From Leptothermofonsia sichuanensis E412 (lineage in GTDB: Bacteria > Cyanobacteriota > Cyanobacteriia > Leptolyngbyales > Leptolyngbyaceae), in the NCBI RefSeq assembly GCF_019891175.1, contig NZ_CP072600.1, positions 868,001 through 932,000 on the forward strand: a stretch of DNA of 64,000 bases, read 5' to 3'. Below are positions 9,400 to 18,205 of the stretch, piece by piece. The notes below the pieces were generated by a model, which had not been told where the DNA came from, searched no databases, and saw only the letters and a list, made by a program, of their open reading frames with translations. The position numbers and the translations under genes were made by a program. Each line of letters opens with the position of its first letter. Position 1 is the stretch's first letter.

Positions 9400-10578
9400 A
9401 TGTTGTTTCGTTCGCAAGCAGATAGGAAACTCTGGGGTCCTTCCACTATTCTCCATCTGGGATTAGTGGGTATATTGGTACTCACGTCAGCCTGTGGGGG
9501 TGGTCGTAGCCGCACGGCTGAGAAGATTGCTCAAGACCGCCAGCAGGTTGAGGAGTTTGATAATAGTCTTACGTTCAATGACCTGTCCCTGGAGGGGTTT
9601 GACAAAAAGGGGCAACTCTGGTGGAAGGTGAAGGCAAAGCAGGCACGATACAGCAAGGATAAAAAAGTAGCTGTCATCATGCAGCCTGCTGGGGAGCTTT
9701 ACCAGGATGGGAAAGCCGTGATTGAGGTCAGCGCCCAACGTGGAGAAGTCCAGGAAGATGGGGAAACCATTTTATTGCGGGGGAAGATCACGGCGAAGGA
9801 TAAGCGTAATGGGATGCTGCTAACTGGAGGAGAGTTAGAGTGGCAGCCGAAGAATGATCTTCTGATTGTGCGGAATAACGTTACGGGGGATTATCAAAAA
9901 ACTAAGGTTTCAGCCAACGGGGGACGGTTTCTAACGCGTGCCAAAAAGCTGGAGTTGGAGGGAAATGTGGTAGCGATCTCAGCAGATCCCGCTGCCCGGT
10001 TCCAGTCTGAACGGGTCGTCTGGTTGGTTGGTGAGAAGAAGATGATGAGCGATCGCCCACTTCAGATTGCCGGTAACATTCCTGGTCAAACAGCACAAAA
10101 CCAGGCAACCTCCGGGCAGGGCGAGATTGATCTAGACCGCAAAACCGCCCGGTTAACCCAGGGAACCCAAATTAACCTGACTGACCCACCGATGCAGATC
10201 TCTGGGAATTCGCTGATCTGGAATATGGAGGCGAAGACCGTGGTGTCGAATGAGCCAGTCACGATTGTCAATCCCCAGGAAAATATCACGCTGAATGCGA
10301 ATCAAGGGCGGCTCGACATCGCGACTAAAACCGCTTATCTGACTGGCAATGTGCGCGGCGTCGGGCAAAAGAATCAGTCTCAGTTGGGTTCAAACCGCCT
10401 CACCTACAATCTTGAGACTCAAAACTTTCTGGCGGAAGGGGGAGTAACCTATCGACAGGCAGATCCTCCCTTGAGTCTGTCAGGTCCCAGAGCAACAGGC
10501 ACGATTCAAGACGGCATTGTCGTCAGTGGTGGCAGGGTAGTGACTGAATTTATCCCGGATGGTGTGCTGTTTAGATAA
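9400..10578 (+). CDS. lptC: LptC-family LPS-export lipoprotein
   Basis: The 392-residue protein starts with a short basic N-terminus and a hydrophobic segment ending in a lipobox-like LTSAC (Cys32). It should therefore be a lipoprotein or membrane-anchored periplasmic protein. The body is a repeated beta-jellyroll of the LptC/OstA type: GELYQDGKAVIEVSAQRGEV, then several ...GN.V.G.... repeats such as LTGNVRGVGQKN. LptC bridges the LptBFG transporter and LptA during lipopolysaccharide export. Cyanobacterial LptC is much longer than the enterobacterial form (about 190 residues), as here, because it also carries LptA-like repeats. The other lpt genes are not in the window. Confidence 0.85.
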   Translation: MLFRSQADRKLWGPSTILHLGLVGILVLTSACGGGRSRTAEKIAQDRQQVEEFDNSLTFNDLSLEGFDKKGQLWWKVKAKQARYSKDKKVAVIMQPAGELYQDGKAVIEVSAQRGEVQEDGETILLRGKITAKDKRNGMLLTGGELEWQPKNDLLIVRNNVTGDYQKTKVSANGGRFLTRAKKLELEGNVVAISADPAARFQSERVVWLVGEKKMMSDRPLQIAGNIPGQTAQNQATSGQGEIDLDRKTARLTQGTQINLTDPPMQISGNSLIWNMEAKTVVSNEPVTIVNPQENITLNANQGRLDIATKTAYLTGNVRGVGQKNQSQLGSNRLTYNLETQNFLAEGGVTYRQADPPLSLSGPRATGTIQDGIVVSGGRVVTEFIPDGVLFR

Positions 10579-10630
10579 AATTAAGCCTCCCTTTCAGGGG
10601 AGCTATCATTCAAAATCACGATTTTATAGC

Positions 10631-10711
10631 CTGAGATTTAACCACAGAGGCACGGAGAACACAGAGTAATTCTTCTGTGCCCTCCGTGTCTCTGGGGTAG
10701 AGTCTCAGGTT
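10631..10711. repeat. CACAGAG-type dispersed palindromic repeat, copy 1
   Basis: The core ACCACAGAGGCACGGAG... pairs with ...CTCCGTGTCTCTGGGGT around a 10-15-nt centre, flanked by CCTGAGA and TCTCAGG. Similar elements occur at 15607-15680 and 23614-23689, and the split copy around 15700-15850 is related. It lies between the convergent lptC and FKBP genes and could form a bidirectional hairpin. Confidence 0.75.
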
Positions 10712-10772
10712 TTTCGGTTTATTCAGTCCACGATCCTGAGAACCTGCCCTTCATAGCCATGAAAAATAGCTA

Positions 10773-11204
10773 TTAAGAGGCAATGTCAACTAGCTGAATG
10801 TCGAAGGTCAAATTTTCACCAGCCAGGGGATGATTTGCATCCAGGGTGACGGTGCCATCGTCAATATTAGTGACCATGACGGGCAACAAATTCCCATCCG
10901 GTTGTTGAATGTGGAGTTGCTGTCCAACCTCTGGCTCGATTTCAGGGGGCATTTGCTGGCGATCAATCGTCACCACCATGTCCTCCAGGTAGGGACCATA
11001 GGCTTGTTCTGTGGGGATGGTTTCGGTCTTAGACTCGCCTTGAGTCATGCCAACCACCGCTTTCTCAAAACCGGGGATGATGTTTCCTGCACCGATCGTG
11101 AATTCTAATGGATCACGATTAGCGGAAGAATCAAACACGGTGCCATCATCTAGCTTGCCGGTGTAATGGACTCTTACCGTATCACCGTGTTTTGCCTGTG
11201 TCAT
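10773..11204 (-). CDS. FKBP-type peptidyl-prolyl isomerase, SlyD-like
   Basis: This 143-residue protein accelerates cis-trans isomerisation of Xaa-Pro bonds and probably acts as a chaperone. The FKBP core is visible as VRVHYTGKLDDGTVFDSS and PLEFTIGAGNIIPGFEKAVVGM. An insert-in-flap region follows (AYGPYLEDMVVTIDRQQMPP...), then the LAGENLTFDIQLVDI C-terminus that is typical of SlyD. It lacks the His/Cys-rich metal-binding tail of E. coli SlyD. There is no signal peptide, so it is cytoplasmic. It is transcribed alone, and a good AAGGAGAA-like site (on the minus strand) precedes the ATG. Confidence 0.93.
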   Translation of the reverse strand: MTQAKHGDTVRVHYTGKLDDGTVFDSSANRDPLEFTIGAGNIIPGFEKAVVGMTQGESKTETIPTEQAYGPYLEDMVVTIDRQQMPPEIEPEVGQQLHIQQPDGNLLPVMVTNIDDGTVTLDANHPLAGENLTFDIQLVDIAS

Positions 11205-11377
11205 GCTTGTTCTCCTTCGAGTTAAGTCCCGCGTTCAGTATGGGCGATCGCAGCCCAATGTCCAAATTACTTAACCTTGTTTTTTGATTACAGTCTGGTT
11301 ATCGTTCTGGGCCTTCTTTCATCATGTTAGTTGGCAATTTTCAAAATTCAAGCGGCAATTAATGAAAACCGCTCAAC

Positions 11378-11473
11378 TATAGCCCTTTTCAAGGGTGTGA
11401 GGTACAGTGAAGGTGCTTTGTATCCTCACCATGCCCCACGCTCTCGTACCTCACTCAATTGAAAAACACTATA
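11378..11473. repeat. MITE-like element B, copy 1 (about 96 bp)
   Basis: The ends TATAGCCCTTTTCAAG and CAATTGAAAAACACTATA are imperfect inverted repeats. The interior carries GAGGTACAGTGAAGG and CGTACCTCAC arms. A second full copy lies at 27834-27930 and a 30-bp core-only copy at 58927-58956. Its right end overlaps the apparent TTG start of the FAD oxidoreductase gene. Confidence 0.75.
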
Positions 11474-13012
11474 GATGCAGATGTGATTATTGTCGGTAGC
11501 GGCATCGGGGGCTTGTCTGCCGCCGGGTTGCTGGCTCGTTATGGCAAACGGGTGCTCATCTGCGAAAGCCACTCGATTCCTGGTGGGGCTGCCCACAGTT
11601 TTTCCCAGCATGGGTTTTATTTTGATTCTGGTCCTTCCTTCTATTGCGGTCTGAGCGACCCGCGATCGCTGAATCCCCTCCGACAAATTCTGGATGTGCT
11701 GGGAGAGTCTGTGCCGGCGATCGCCTATGATCCCCTGGGTCACTACCATTTCCCAGAGGGGACGTTTCCGGTCTACAGCAACGCCCGGCGTTATCGGGAA
11801 GCCGTTGCCCACATCACCCCCCAGGGAGCCATTGAACTGGAGCGTCTGGAGCAACGATTGCTCAGTTTGTATCGCGCATTACAAGGCATCCCTGCTCTGG
11901 CATTAAGAGCCGATCTATATGCCGTTCCTGTTCTGATCCGTCGCTATTTGCCATCTCTGCTGAAGCTTCTACCCCACCTGGGTAAGATTCAGGGATCGGT
12001 GGCAGATTTGATGCAGGACTTGCGGGATCCCTGGCTGCGGCGGTTAATTGACTTGGAGTGTTTTTTGCTGTCGGGACTGAAGGCAGATGGCACTGTGGCT
12101 CCTGAGGTTGCCTTTATGTTGGGTGAGCGCACTTATTCCGTGGTGGATTATCCCCTTGGGGGCAGCGGAGCGATTGTAGATGCCCTAGTCCGGGGGCTGC
12201 AACGGTGGGGAGGACAGTTACGCCTGAATGCCCATGTGGAAGAGATTTTGGTGGAATCGGGTCAGGCAGTGGGGATACGCCTGCGGCGGGGGGGAGTTTT
12301 GCGTGCTCCCGTTATCATTTCGAATGCCACTCGCTGGGACACCTTCACAAAACTGCTAAAGCCAGAGACAGTACCAGATTCCTATCGCAATCAGGTATTG
12401 GGGACTCCCGCGATCGCCAGCTTCATGCATCTGCATCTGGGTATCCGCGCTGATGGACTGGAAAACCTGACAGGGCACCACGTCATTGTCCATCACGCTG
12501 AGCAGGATATTACCACCCCTGGTAGTACCTGCATGGTTTCCATCCCCTCTGTGTGGGACAAAACCCTCGCGCCTCCAGCCCACCATGTCGTGCACGCTTA
12601 CACCCTGGAACCTTACGCTGGCTGGCAACGAGATGCCTTCTACCAGGAACGCAAACGCCAGCGGGCAGAGCCATTGTTTCAGGCACTGGAACGGGTGATT
12701 CCAGACTTGCGCCAGCGCATTGTGCTGGAACTGATTGGCACTCCTCTCACCCATGCCCACTACCTGCGCCGCCACCAGGGCACCTATGGACCTGCCATTG
12801 CCGCTGGTCGAGCCACCTTTCCCACTCCCCAAACGCCTATTTCCGGTCTATTCTGCGTTGGAGACAGTACAATGCCCGGCATTGGTGTTTCTGCTGTTGC
12901 GGCTTCTGGTATTCTCTGTGCCAATGGTTTAGTCAGCCCTCAACAAACTCTGGATCTGTTGAAAACCATAGCTCCAGGGAAAGAAGGCAGAAAGCAGAAG
13001 GATGAAGGATGA
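11459..13012 (+). CDS. CrtI-like FAD-dependent oxidoreductase
   Basis: The 517-residue protein begins almost at once with a Rossmann dinucleotide-binding motif (VIIVGSGIGGLSAAGLL, about residues 9-25) and continues with ESHSIPGGAAHSF. Near the C-terminus it has the FAD-closing GLFCVGDSTMPGIGVSAVAASG. This arrangement is that of phytoene desaturase/carotenoid isomerase (CrtI/CrtISO) and retinol-saturase-like enzymes. The substrate cannot be read from the sequence; carotenoid modification is the family expectation. The start is uncertain: the only upstream candidates are a TTG at 11459, inside a MITE end, and a GTG at 11483. The N-terminus may have been reshaped by that insertion. Confidence 0.85.
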   Translation: MKNTIDADVIIVGSGIGGLSAAGLLARYGKRVLICESHSIPGGAAHSFSQHGFYFDSGPSFYCGLSDPRSLNPLRQILDVLGESVPAIAYDPLGHYHFPEGTFPVYSNARRYREAVAHITPQGAIELERLEQRLLSLYRALQGIPALALRADLYAVPVLIRRYLPSLLKLLPHLGKIQGSVADLMQDLRDPWLRRLIDLECFLLSGLKADGTVAPEVAFMLGERTYSVVDYPLGGSGAIVDALVRGLQRWGGQLRLNAHVEEILVESGQAVGIRLRRGGVLRAPVIISNATRWDTFTKLLKPETVPDSYRNQVLGTPAIASFMHLHLGIRADGLENLTGHHVIVHHAEQDITTPGSTCMVSIPSVWDKTLAPPAHHVVHAYTLEPYAGWQRDAFYQERKRQRAEPLFQALERVIPDLRQRIVLELIGTPLTHAHYLRRHQGTYGPAIAAGRATFPTPQTPISGLFCVGDSTMPGIGVSAVAASGILCANGLVSPQQTLDLLKTIAPGKEGRKQKDEG

Positions 13013-13080
13013 AGGCGAAATCTTGATAAATTCTAAAGTTGAGCATCAAAACACTGTACGGTTATTTCTGCCAACCTGCA

Positions 13081-13174
13081 CTAGAGCATCGGTTCAGAAT
13101 TCCAGGAAATCCGATTTCTGGTGAGACATTCAACGAAACCTGAGTATCCGGTAGAAGAAATCCGATTTCTGGAC
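13081..13174 (+). repeat. ~90-bp dispersed repeat E, copy 1
   Basis: The sequence CTAGAGCATCGGTTCAGAAT... to ...GAAATCCGATTTCTGG recurs in inverted orientation at 46496-46588 with roughly ten differences. It contains two GAAATCCGATTTCT palindromic blocks. It lies just upstream of the EamA gene and would be read as spurious N-terminal codons if an earlier start were chosen. Confidence 0.8.
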
Positions 13175-13198
13175 CAGCATTCTAGCTATGGATCTGAC

Positions 13199-14098
13199 AT
13201 GACTTTTGCTGATTCTTTTCGTGGTGAACTGGCGGCATTAACCGCTGCCCTGATCTGGGCAGTGGCGGCTGTGATCTACACAGGGGTCGGGCGATACCTT
13301 TCACCCCTGATACTGAACCTGGCAAAGGGACTGGTTGCGATCGCCCTCATGCTTGTGACGCTTGTACTCCGGGGTGAGCTGTTCCCTGCTGTGCCCGGTA
13401 CAGCCATGATCCTGCTCTGTTTCAGTGGTGTAATTGGGATTGGAATTGGGGATACCGCTTACTTTGAGTCGCTAAACTGTATTGGAGCGCGGCGATCGCT
13501 CGTAATTGGTTCCCTGGCTCCGCCGCTGGCGGCTGTGCTGGCGCTGATCTTTTTGCGAGAAGAACTCTCCACCCCTGCCTGGCTTGGGATTACCCTGACG
13601 ATTGCTGGCGTTATCTGGGTAGTGCTTGAGCGAGTTCAGGACAAAACTCAGCCCCAATTTCGTCCCCTGCGGGGAATTGGCTTCGGCGTGCTGGCAGCCC
13701 TGTGTCAGGCAAGTGGAGCCGTCCTTTCCAGAGCCGCCTTAGCCGGCACCGAAATCAACCCGCTCTGGAGCAGCCTGGTGCGTCTGCTGGCAGGAACCCT
13801 GATACTGCTGATCTGGATTGGACTCCAGCACCGTTCCTGGAAAGAATTTCGCACCCTCTGTTCTCAAAAACTCCTGGCAATGCTGATTCTAACTGCATTT
13901 GCCAGCACATTCCTGGCAATCTGGTTACAACAAATCTCCCTTAAATATGCGGCCACCGGAATTGCCCAGTCTCTCAGTGCAACCAGTCCCCTGTTTGTTA
14001 TTCCGCTGGCGATCGCCCAGGGTGAAAAAGTCAGCCTGCGAGCAATTTTGGGAGTCATTGTCGCCCTCGCAGGCGTCTGGTTGCTATTTAGCCGTTGA
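13199..14098 (+). CDS. EamA/DMT-superfamily transporter
   Basis: The 299-residue membrane protein has about ten hydrophobic helices arranged as two EamA repeats, for example AALTAALIWAVAAVIYTG at the start and TGIAQSLSATSPLFVIPLAIAQGE near the end. The family exports metabolites or amino acids across the cytoplasmic membrane; the substrate is unknown. The open frame extends 26 codons upstream, but those codons come from a dispersed repeat. The ATG at 13199 begins the first transmembrane repeat and is the better start. Confidence 0.9.
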   Translation: MTFADSFRGELAALTAALIWAVAAVIYTGVGRYLSPLILNLAKGLVAIALMLVTLVLRGELFPAVPGTAMILLCFSGVIGIGIGDTAYFESLNCIGARRSLVIGSLAPPLAAVLALIFLREELSTPAWLGITLTIAGVIWVVLERVQDKTQPQFRPLRGIGFGVLAALCQASGAVLSRAALAGTEINPLWSSLVRLLAGTLILLIWIGLQHRSWKEFRTLCSQKLLAMLILTAFASTFLAIWLQQISLKYAATGIAQSLSATSPLFVIPLAIAQGEKVSLRAILGVIVALAGVWLLFSR

Positions 14099-14291
14099 AA
14101 TTTGCTGTCTGGGACACCCAAGCATAGAAGCCCGACTGGTAAGATCGTAGACTCTACCCGGATCACCCTGTTTGCCGCAGATCCTTTGCAGACACCAATG
14201 TTTGCAAGGAACGTGTCGATTTTACAGGTATCGGCATTGACTCAGGCGATCCGCTCTAAAAAATGACGGTTAACCTTCAGGGATAGCATCT

Positions 14292-15557
14292 ATGCCTAGT
14301 GAAAAAACGGGGACCAAGCTCAAGCACATTGTGCTCACTTCTCACCCTGCTCGGTTTGGGCAGAAACCACTCCCAATTCATTGGGGAGCGGTTGATCCAC
14401 TCAAGCGTGGACCTGTTATCGGTACGCTGACAACCGCCGCTCATCGGAATGTCATTGGAACCCACGCCGGGTCCTATGGGGTTTACCGGGCACTGGCAGT
14501 CGCCAGCGGTAAGCTTCAGTCCAACCACCGCGCCGATCTGACCAACACTTTACCGGCAGAACCCATTGGTCCTCATCCGTCCTGGTACAGTGCGGACAAA
14601 ATTGTTTCCCTCGACCCCCTGGGGGCACTGGTTGGTGAAGTCTATGCCCCTCTATACCAGGAGGGCTATGACATTCGCCCAACCATCGCCATTACCAAAG
14701 CCCACATCAACATGCCAGAGCTTCAGGAAGCGGTGATGAAGGGACGAATCCAGGTGGATGGCAAGATTTTGAAACCAGGGGGGGATCTGGTGGTGACAAA
14801 AGCCGCGATTGAGCCAGTCTGGTATCTCCCTGGAATTGCCAACCGCCTGGGCGTAACTGAATCTGATTTGCGCCACGCCCTGTTTGAGCAAACGGGTGGG
14901 ATGTTCCCTGAACTGGTCACCCGTCCGGATTTCCATGTCTTCCTACCTCCGATTGGCGGGATGACTGTTTACATTGTGGGAGAGGTTGCTGCTATCACGG
15001 ATCCGCAAAGACCTCTGGCAGTGCGAGTCCACGATGAGTGTAACGGGTCAGATGTGTTTGGTTCTGACATCTGCACCTGCCGTCCTTACCTGGTGCACGG
15101 CATCGAAGCCTGTGTTCAAACGGCACAGGCAGGAGGGGCAGGGGTGATTGTCTATCTGCGGAAAGAAGGCCGGGCTTTAGGTGAAGTGACCAAATTTCTG
15201 GTTTATAACGCCCGTAAGCGCCAGGAAGGGGGCGATCGCGCCGATGCCTACTTTACCCGTACCGAATGTGTTGCTGGAGTACAGGACATGCGTTTCCAGG
15301 AATTGATGCCCGACGTGCTGCACTGGTTAGGCATCACCCGGATTGATCGTTTCATCTCCATGAGCAACATGAAGTACAACGCGATTACCCAATCTGGGAT
15401 TGAAATTGTCGAACGAGTTCCGATTCCCGAAGATTTAATTCCCGCCGATGCCAGGGTGGAAATTGAAGCCAAAAAAGCAGCGGGCTACTATACGAACGGA
15501 TCTGTCCCCGATGATGCAGACCTGGCCCAGATCAAAGGTCGGATGTTGACTGAATAG
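14292..15557 (+). CDS. GTP cyclohydrolase II-like protein, URC1 type
   Basis: The 421-residue protein has a C-terminal RibA-like catalytic domain. The zinc ligands appear in DECNGSDVFGSDICTCRPYL (three cysteines with RibA spacing), followed by VIVYLRKEGRALG in the place of the RibA loop. The N-terminal 180 residues are an extra domain absent from riboflavin RibA. This long form is the one known from Urc1, a GTP cyclohydrolase II-like enzyme of uracil catabolism in yeast, with bacterial relatives. I infer a purine/pyrimidine-turnover role rather than riboflavin synthesis. No other URC or rib gene is adjacent. A hairpin terminator follows immediately. Confidence 0.8.
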   Translation: MPSEKTGTKLKHIVLTSHPARFGQKPLPIHWGAVDPLKRGPVIGTLTTAAHRNVIGTHAGSYGVYRALAVASGKLQSNHRADLTNTLPAEPIGPHPSWYSADKIVSLDPLGALVGEVYAPLYQEGYDIRPTIAITKAHINMPELQEAVMKGRIQVDGKILKPGGDLVVTKAAIEPVWYLPGIANRLGVTESDLRHALFEQTGGMFPELVTRPDFHVFLPPIGGMTVYIVGEVAAITDPQRPLAVRVHDECNGSDVFGSDICTCRPYLVHGIEACVQTAQAGGAGVIVYLRKEGRALGEVTKFLVYNARKRQEGGDRADAYFTRTECVAGVQDMRFQELMPDVLHWLGITRIDRFISMSNMKYNAITQSGIEIVERVPIPEDLIPADARVEIEAKKAAGYYTNGSVPDDADLAQIKGRMLTE

Positions 15558-15562
15558 AGTTT

Positions 15563-15603
15563 AAATCCCTGGCAGACGACTATTCTGAGCCACAGGGATT
15601 TTT
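15563..15603 (+). terminator. Rho-independent terminator candidate
   Basis: AAATCCCTG pairs perfectly with CAGGGATTT across a 21-nt loop, and a short T-run follows. It begins six bases after the stop codon of the GTP cyclohydrolase II-like gene. Confidence 0.6.
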
Positions 15604-15606
15604 ATA

Positions 15607-15680
15607 ACCTGAAACTTCACCACAGAGGTGCAGAGGGCACAGAGGAATTGCTCCGGGTTCCCTGTGTCTCTATGGTCAAA
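15607..15680. repeat. CACAGAG-type dispersed palindromic repeat, copy 2
   Basis: TTCACCACAGAGGTGCAGAG and CCCTGTGTCTCTATGGT form the arms. It matches the elements at 10631-10711 and 23614-23689. Confidence 0.75.
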
Positions 15681-15742
15681 CGCTAAGTGCATTGCGGCAG
15701 AAGTTTTTCACCACAAAGGTACGAAGGGACACAACGTTTCTT

Positions 15743-15811
15743 AAAGCCTATCCGAAAACTTCCTCAGTCTGAGTTTGAGCTTTGTCCATTGGGGCTTTTC
15801 GGATAGGCTTT
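15743..15811. repeat. MITE-like element C, copy 1, nested in another repeat
   Basis: Terminal inverted repeats AAAGCCTATCCGAAAA and TTTTCGGATAGGCTTT bound a 69-bp element flanked by T and A bases. It splits a CACAGAG-type palindrome: left part ACCACAAAGGTACGAAGGGA, right part GTGTCTTTATGGTTC. Other copies are at 18409-18476 and 28611-28678. Confidence 0.8.
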
Positions 15812-16027
15812 TAGTGCGCCTGGTGTCTTTATGGTTCTTATGGTTCAACCTAAAACTGGCAGGTTATTTTCGCCAACCTGCACTAAATTTTTCGGTTTAT
15901 TTAATTCACCATTCTAAGGAATTATAGGGTTCTCCTGGAGCACTTTTTGGGAAACCTGATGATAGCGGGTGTAGATTTTATCTGGTGCAGATTTTGTGCA
16001 GCAAAAAATCTTTGAGTAATCGTCATA

Positions 16028-18205
16028 ATGCCTTCAGGTAACAAGCGAACGGTCTGGACAATCTGGAGAAAAAAACTGATCCAGGGTAATAAAGTTTGGG
16101 CAACTGCTTCAGGAGTTGCCGGCTGTGTGATTCTGCTGCGTCTGACAGGAATTCTACAGGTATGGGAATGGACCGCCCTGGATCAGTTTTTTTGCCTGCG
16201 CCTGATAGAACCTGCGGAAACGCGGGTGGTCGTCGTTGGGATTGACGAGACAGATTTACAGAAAGTAAAGCGATGGCCCTTCCCGGATACCGTCATGGCT
16301 CAACTGTTGAAAAAAGTCCAGGCCCACCAGCCGCGTGCTATTGGTTTAGATATTTATCGGGATCTGCCCGTGGAACCAGGTCATGCCGAGTTGCTGAAGG
16401 TATACCGGGAGACGCCTAATTTGTTTGGGATTGAACAAATGAAAGACCGGGATAGCGCCGGGATTCCGCCACCTCCGATCCTGGGCGATCGCGGTCAGGT
16501 TGGGTTTAATAATTTGATTTTTGATGCTGATGGCAAAGTCCGCAGAGGCCTGTTGTACTGGGCAGTGGAGGATGGCACAACCCACGAAAGCTTGATTCTG
16601 AAATTATCCCTGACCTATCTTAAGGCAGAAGGTATCACCCCCCAACCAGCAACCAGCAACCCGGACTATTTGCAGTTAGGTAATGCGGTGTTTCGCCGCT
16701 TTGCTGCCAATGATGGAGCTTATGTTCAGGCTGACGATGGAGGCTATCAAATTCTGGCTAATTTGAGGGGATCTGCCAATGCCATTCCTACCGTATCGAT
16801 GGCAGATGTCCTGGAAGATCGGGTTCCGCCGGAAATGTTGCGCGATCGCATCGTGTTGATCGGTTCCACAGCAATTAGCCTCAAAGATTTTTTCTACACT
16901 TCCTATAGCTACAGGTTAGGACAATCTCCCCACCCCATTTCTGGTGTCGAACTCCAGGCTCAATTTGTCAGCCAGGTGTTGAGTGCCGTATTAGATGGAC
17001 GCGGATTGATCAACGTCTGGGCTTTCCCGCTGGAGTGGTTGTGGATTCTGCTCTGGTCCTGGCTGGGAGCAAAGGTTGTCTGGAAACTGCGATCGCCCTA
17101 TAAAGCAGTTCCAGTGATTGTTCTGGCAGGGATAGGACTGATCGGGATTAGTTATGGGGCATTCCTGGCAAACTGGTGGATACCCCTGGTACCTCCGTCC
17201 TTGGGCTTAGCCGGATCGGCGATCGTCATTTTTGCCCTCCTGGCCCATTTAGAAGAAGAACTCAAACGCTCCAAAGAGTTTCTCAACAGCATTATTAATA
17301 CGATTCCTGACCCCATTTTTGTAAAAGACCGACAGCATCGTTGGATTGTGCTCAATCAGGCATACTGCAAATTCCTGGGACGCCCCCTGGAAGACCTGCT
17401 GAATCGGTCTGACTACGATGTGTTTCCGCCCCATGAAGCTGAGGTGTTTCGGCGGCAGGATCAACAGGTATTTGACAGTGCCCAGGCGCACGAGCATGAG
17501 GAAGAGTTTACCGATCAGGATGGAACGACTTATTACATTGCCACAAAGCGATCGCTGCACAAAGATGCGGCAGGTAACCTGTTTCTGGTGGGTGTGATCC
17601 GGGACATTACCGGACGCCGGCAGATGGAAGAGGAACTCAAGCGCACCGCTGCTGAACTGGTACGTTCCAATGCGGAACTTGCCAAATCTGCGACTCAACT
17701 TCGCCATCTGGCAAACCACGATAGTCTGACTGGCTTACCTAATCGCAAACTTTTTGAAGAACGCCTCAGCCAGGCACTGGAGTGGGCGCAGGAAAACAAC
17801 CAGATGATTGCCCTGTTGTTTCTGGATCTGGATGGCTTCAAACTGATTAACGACACTCAAGGTCATGATGTGGGAGATCTATTACTGAAAGCTGTTGCCC
17901 GCCGTTTGACGGGATGTCTGCGCAGTAGTGACACGGTTTCTCGTTTGGGGGGAGACGAATTTACAGTCATCCTGCCCGCGATTCCCGGACCTCAGGATTC
18001 AGGTAGAGTGGCAGAGAAAATTTTGACCACCCTCTCCAGACCGTTTGAAATCGACGGTCAAGCTATCTTCATCACAACCAGTATTGGCATCAGCCTTTTC
18101 CCTCAAACCGGGCAGGATGCGGAAACGCTGGTTAAAGAAGCCGACAATGCCATGTATCAAGCCAAAGAGTTGGGCAAAAATCGCTATGAGTTTGCCCATT
18201 CGTAA
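16028..18205 (+). CDS. CHASE2-PAS-GGDEF diguanylate cyclase
   Basis: The 725-residue membrane protein has an N-terminal TM (about 26-46), an extracytoplasmic CHASE2 sensor domain (about 50-320), three further TMs (about 335-405), a PAS domain (about 416-535) and a GGDEF domain (about 560-722). The active-site loop is an intact GGDEF (about residues 640-644). An RSSD inhibitory I-site sits five residues before it, so the enzyme should make c-di-GMP with product inhibition. CHASE2 senses an unknown external signal. No EAL domain is present. Confidence 0.94.
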   Translation: MPSGNKRTVWTIWRKKLIQGNKVWATASGVAGCVILLRLTGILQVWEWTALDQFFCLRLIEPAETRVVVVGIDETDLQKVKRWPFPDTVMAQLLKKVQAHQPRAIGLDIYRDLPVEPGHAELLKVYRETPNLFGIEQMKDRDSAGIPPPPILGDRGQVGFNNLIFDADGKVRRGLLYWAVEDGTTHESLILKLSLTYLKAEGITPQPATSNPDYLQLGNAVFRRFAANDGAYVQADDGGYQILANLRGSANAIPTVSMADVLEDRVPPEMLRDRIVLIGSTAISLKDFFYTSYSYRLGQSPHPISGVELQAQFVSQVLSAVLDGRGLINVWAFPLEWLWILLWSWLGAKVVWKLRSPYKAVPVIVLAGIGLIGISYGAFLANWWIPLVPPSLGLAGSAIVIFALLAHLEEELKRSKEFLNSIINTIPDPIFVKDRQHRWIVLNQAYCKFLGRPLEDLLNRSDYDVFPPHEAEVFRRQDQQVFDSAQAHEHEEEFTDQDGTTYYIATKRSLHKDAAGNLFLVGVIRDITGRRQMEEELKRTAAELVRSNAELAKSATQLRHLANHDSLTGLPNRKLFEERLSQALEWAQENNQMIALLFLDLDGFKLINDTQGHDVGDLLLKAVARRLTGCLRSSDTVSRLGGDEFTVILPAIPGPQDSGRVAEKILTTLSRPFEIDGQAIFITTSIGISLFPQTGQDAETLVKEADNAMYQAKELGKNRYEFAHS

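Larger units (their letters stand above)
15558..16027. other. Repeat-filled intergenic region
   Basis: Besides the terminator at 15563-15603, this spacer holds one CACAGAG palindrome (15607-15680). A second, degraded one (about 15708-15850) is split by a MITE-like element C at 15743-15811. A GGCAGGTTATTTTCGCCAACCTGCACT block at about 15857-15883 also occurs at about 13057-13080. The rest probably includes the promoter of the CHASE2-GGDEF gene. Confidence 0.6.

Noticed and set aside
13121-13198. N-terminal extension of the EamA transporter
   Set aside because: These codons derive from a dispersed repeat, not from the transporter family.
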